The translations under genes were made by a program, and so were the position numbers. From Lentisphaerota bacterium (lineage in GTDB: Bacteria; Verrucomicrobiota; Kiritimatiellia; RFP12; UBA3636), in assembly GCA_012511845.1 (NCBI GenBank), contig JAAZFF010000024.1:1-6136 (forward strand): DNA of 6,136 bases. Reading direction: 5' to 3'. Numbering within the stretch: the first letter of the stretch is position 1; the number at the start of each line of letters is the position of its first letter. Below are positions 5,074 to 6,136 of this stretch, piece by piece. The notes under the pieces were generated by a model. The model did not search any database. It was not told the origin of the DNA and was given only the letters and a program-made list of their open reading frames with translations.

Positions 5074-6136
5074 TTAATTGCGCCTTGCAACCATCATCGG
5101 GTTTTGTGAGTCCAACCTTATGGGGCGGAAGCGGAATTTTATTGCAAAAGGCTCCGGCTTCAAATGGTATTGGGGCAGTACCCCGGGACCACAGGAGTGG
5201 GAGCCGATTCCATTTTGTGCGAGATCCAGGTTAACAGTGATATCGTCTTCAATCTCCAAATCAAATGGGTGCTTTGCTTCACTCAGATTCTGCTGAGAAT
5301 ACCTGCTTGCACTGAAGTCGAATTTCTTGTCTGCTGTAACAATAAATCCCTGTCCCCTGGAATCAGTAAATGTCACCCAGCGGGTATCGGTCCTGTTTCC
5401 ATTTTCCTGCGGTTTCACATAGTCGAAAAAGAGTGCATCCACATCTGACGCCCAGCGCCCTATTCTTGAACCGGCTTTTGTATCGGAATAACTTTCTCCG
5501 GGGCCGAGACCATACCACTGAACACGATCATGCATAGCGGGAAGTTTAAACTGGACTCCTATACGTGGCACAGTATCTATCTTCCATTCTCCATATGGAG
5601 CTCCGCTGAATACCAGTTCCAGATCTCCGTTGGGATGAACAGTCCAGTCAAAGGTACAATTCATGCCATATTTAACAACGGGCCCAGCTACTCTTGTTTG
5701 TGCAATTAAACGCCTTGCTCCGGTATTTTCACCATCAGGTTTCGCTTCTTCAAGCGAAATGAGTTTTTGCTTCGCCATATCAAGCTTGGCAGAGCGCCAC
5801 TGTGCGTTTGTTCCGCTTGATCCCCCGCCGTTATCGTTATCAGTGGGAGCACGCCAGAAATTCGCCACAGGTCCAAACTCAAACATTGGAATGTCATTAA
5901 CAATCCAATCGTCAATAACACCGCTCAACTCTTCAAAACTGACACTGAATTCATCGCCATCAACTTCGAGGCTATCTTTGAAATAACCGGGCGATGTCTC
6001 TACAGGTGAATATTTCAATGTGGGGACAGGTGCCGGCAGAGCTTCGCGAACTGCAAATTGTGCCCAGGCTACTTCATGACCGCGTTCAGCCCAAATTGTG
6101 TTTGAAGCAAGTGTGAAATAAAACTCCACCATATAA
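5074..6136 (-). CDS. lacZ: LacZ-type GH2 beta-galactosidase, C-terminal third (5' end outside window)
   Basis: The frame is open from the right window edge to the TAA at 5076-5074, giving 353 visible residues; the true start is outside. The sequence matches domains 4 (end) and 5, the 'small chain' beta-sandwich, of large LacZ-like GH2 enzymes, which hydrolyse terminal beta-galactosides. Seen, counting the Met at 6132 as 1: IWAERGHEVAWAQF at 13-26, FWRAPTDNDNG at 92-102, WYGLGPGESYSDTKAG at 206-221, KPQENGNRTDTRW at 240-252, FSASRYSQQNL at 273-283 and GIGSHSCGPGVLPQY at 308-322. The catalytic glutamates belong to the unseen TIM barrel, so activity cannot be judged here. By alignment to E. coli GIGGDDSW, the active-site Trp999 position is a Cys (314). 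A short tail of about 14 residues follows the last strand. The gene is upstream of grpE on the same strand but separated by a 179-bp gap with a separate promoter, so probably not in the same operon. Confidence 0.92.
   Translation of the reverse strand, partial: YMVEFYFTLASNTIWAERGHEVAWAQFAVREALPAPVPTLKYSPVETSPGYFKDSLEVDGDEFSVSFEELSGVIDDWIVNDIPMFEFGPVANFWRAPTDNDNGGGSSGTNAQWRSAKLDMAKQKLISLEEAKPDGENTGARRLIAQTRVAGPVVKYGMNCTFDWTVHPNGDLELVFSGAPYGEWKIDTVPRIGVQFKLPAMHDRVQWYGLGPGESYSDTKAGSRIGRWASDVDALFFDYVKPQENGNRTDTRWVTFTDSRGQGFIVTADKKFDFSASRYSQQNLSEAKHPFDLEIEDDITVNLDLAQNGIGSHSCGPGVLPQYHLKPEPFAIKFRFRPIRLDSQNPMMVARRN

Noticed and set aside
5025..5234. Small plus-strand gene of 69 codons in the lacZ-grpE gap
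   Set aside because: Most of it is antisense to the end of the beta-galactosidase gene, its start region is the right arm of a hairpin, and there is no Shine-Dalgarno.

Overview
The window carries six protein-coding genes packed almost edge to edge. Two at the left are on the plus strand and four at the right are on the minus strand. It looks like ordinary bacterial chromosome: moderate base composition, short intergenic gaps, Shine-Dalgarno-led starts on the minus-strand genes and housekeeping content. I saw no insertion sequence, CRISPR array, RNA gene, phage gene or recognisable defence system. No gene here fixes the phylum. An anaerobic polysaccharide-using lineage, for example in the PVC group (Lentisphaerota and relatives), would fit the mix, but that is a weak guess.

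Left part, plus strand: the C-terminal 306 residues of a family 2 (GT-A fold) glycosyltransferase with a DSD motif and two hydrophobic C-terminal segments (1-921). After an 87-bp gap comes a complete class I/II PLP-dependent aminotransferase (1009-2199). Its stop codon lies 2 bp from the stop codon of the convergent gene rsmE.

Centre, minus strand: a compact stress/translation operon transcribed right to left, grpE (4894-4181), dnaJ (4175-2973), rsmE (2948-2202). Gaps are 5 and 24 nt, and the dnaJ Shine-Dalgarno lies in the last codons of grpE. A near-consensus sigma70-type promoter (TTGACT, 17-bp spacer, TAGAAT) sits about 50-80 bp upstream of grpE. It is flanked by an inverted repeat over the -35 box and a hairpin at the expected 5' end of the mRNA. 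No CIRCE element is visible. hrcA, dnaK and prmA, which accompany these genes in many bacteria, are absent from the cluster. GrpE and DnaJ are the nucleotide-exchange factor and J-domain co-chaperone of DnaK. RsmE methylates U1498 of 16S rRNA.

Right edge, minus strand: the C-terminal third of a large LacZ-type GH2 beta-galactosidase (5074 to the window edge). Its catalytic domain lies outside the window. The 179-bp gap between it and grpE holds the grpE promoter and four inverted repeats.

The main items worth a second look are the regulatory architecture upstream of grpE, the dnaK-less grpE-dnaJ-rsmE arrangement and a correction to the grpE start. I did not find convincing evidence of a new biological system.
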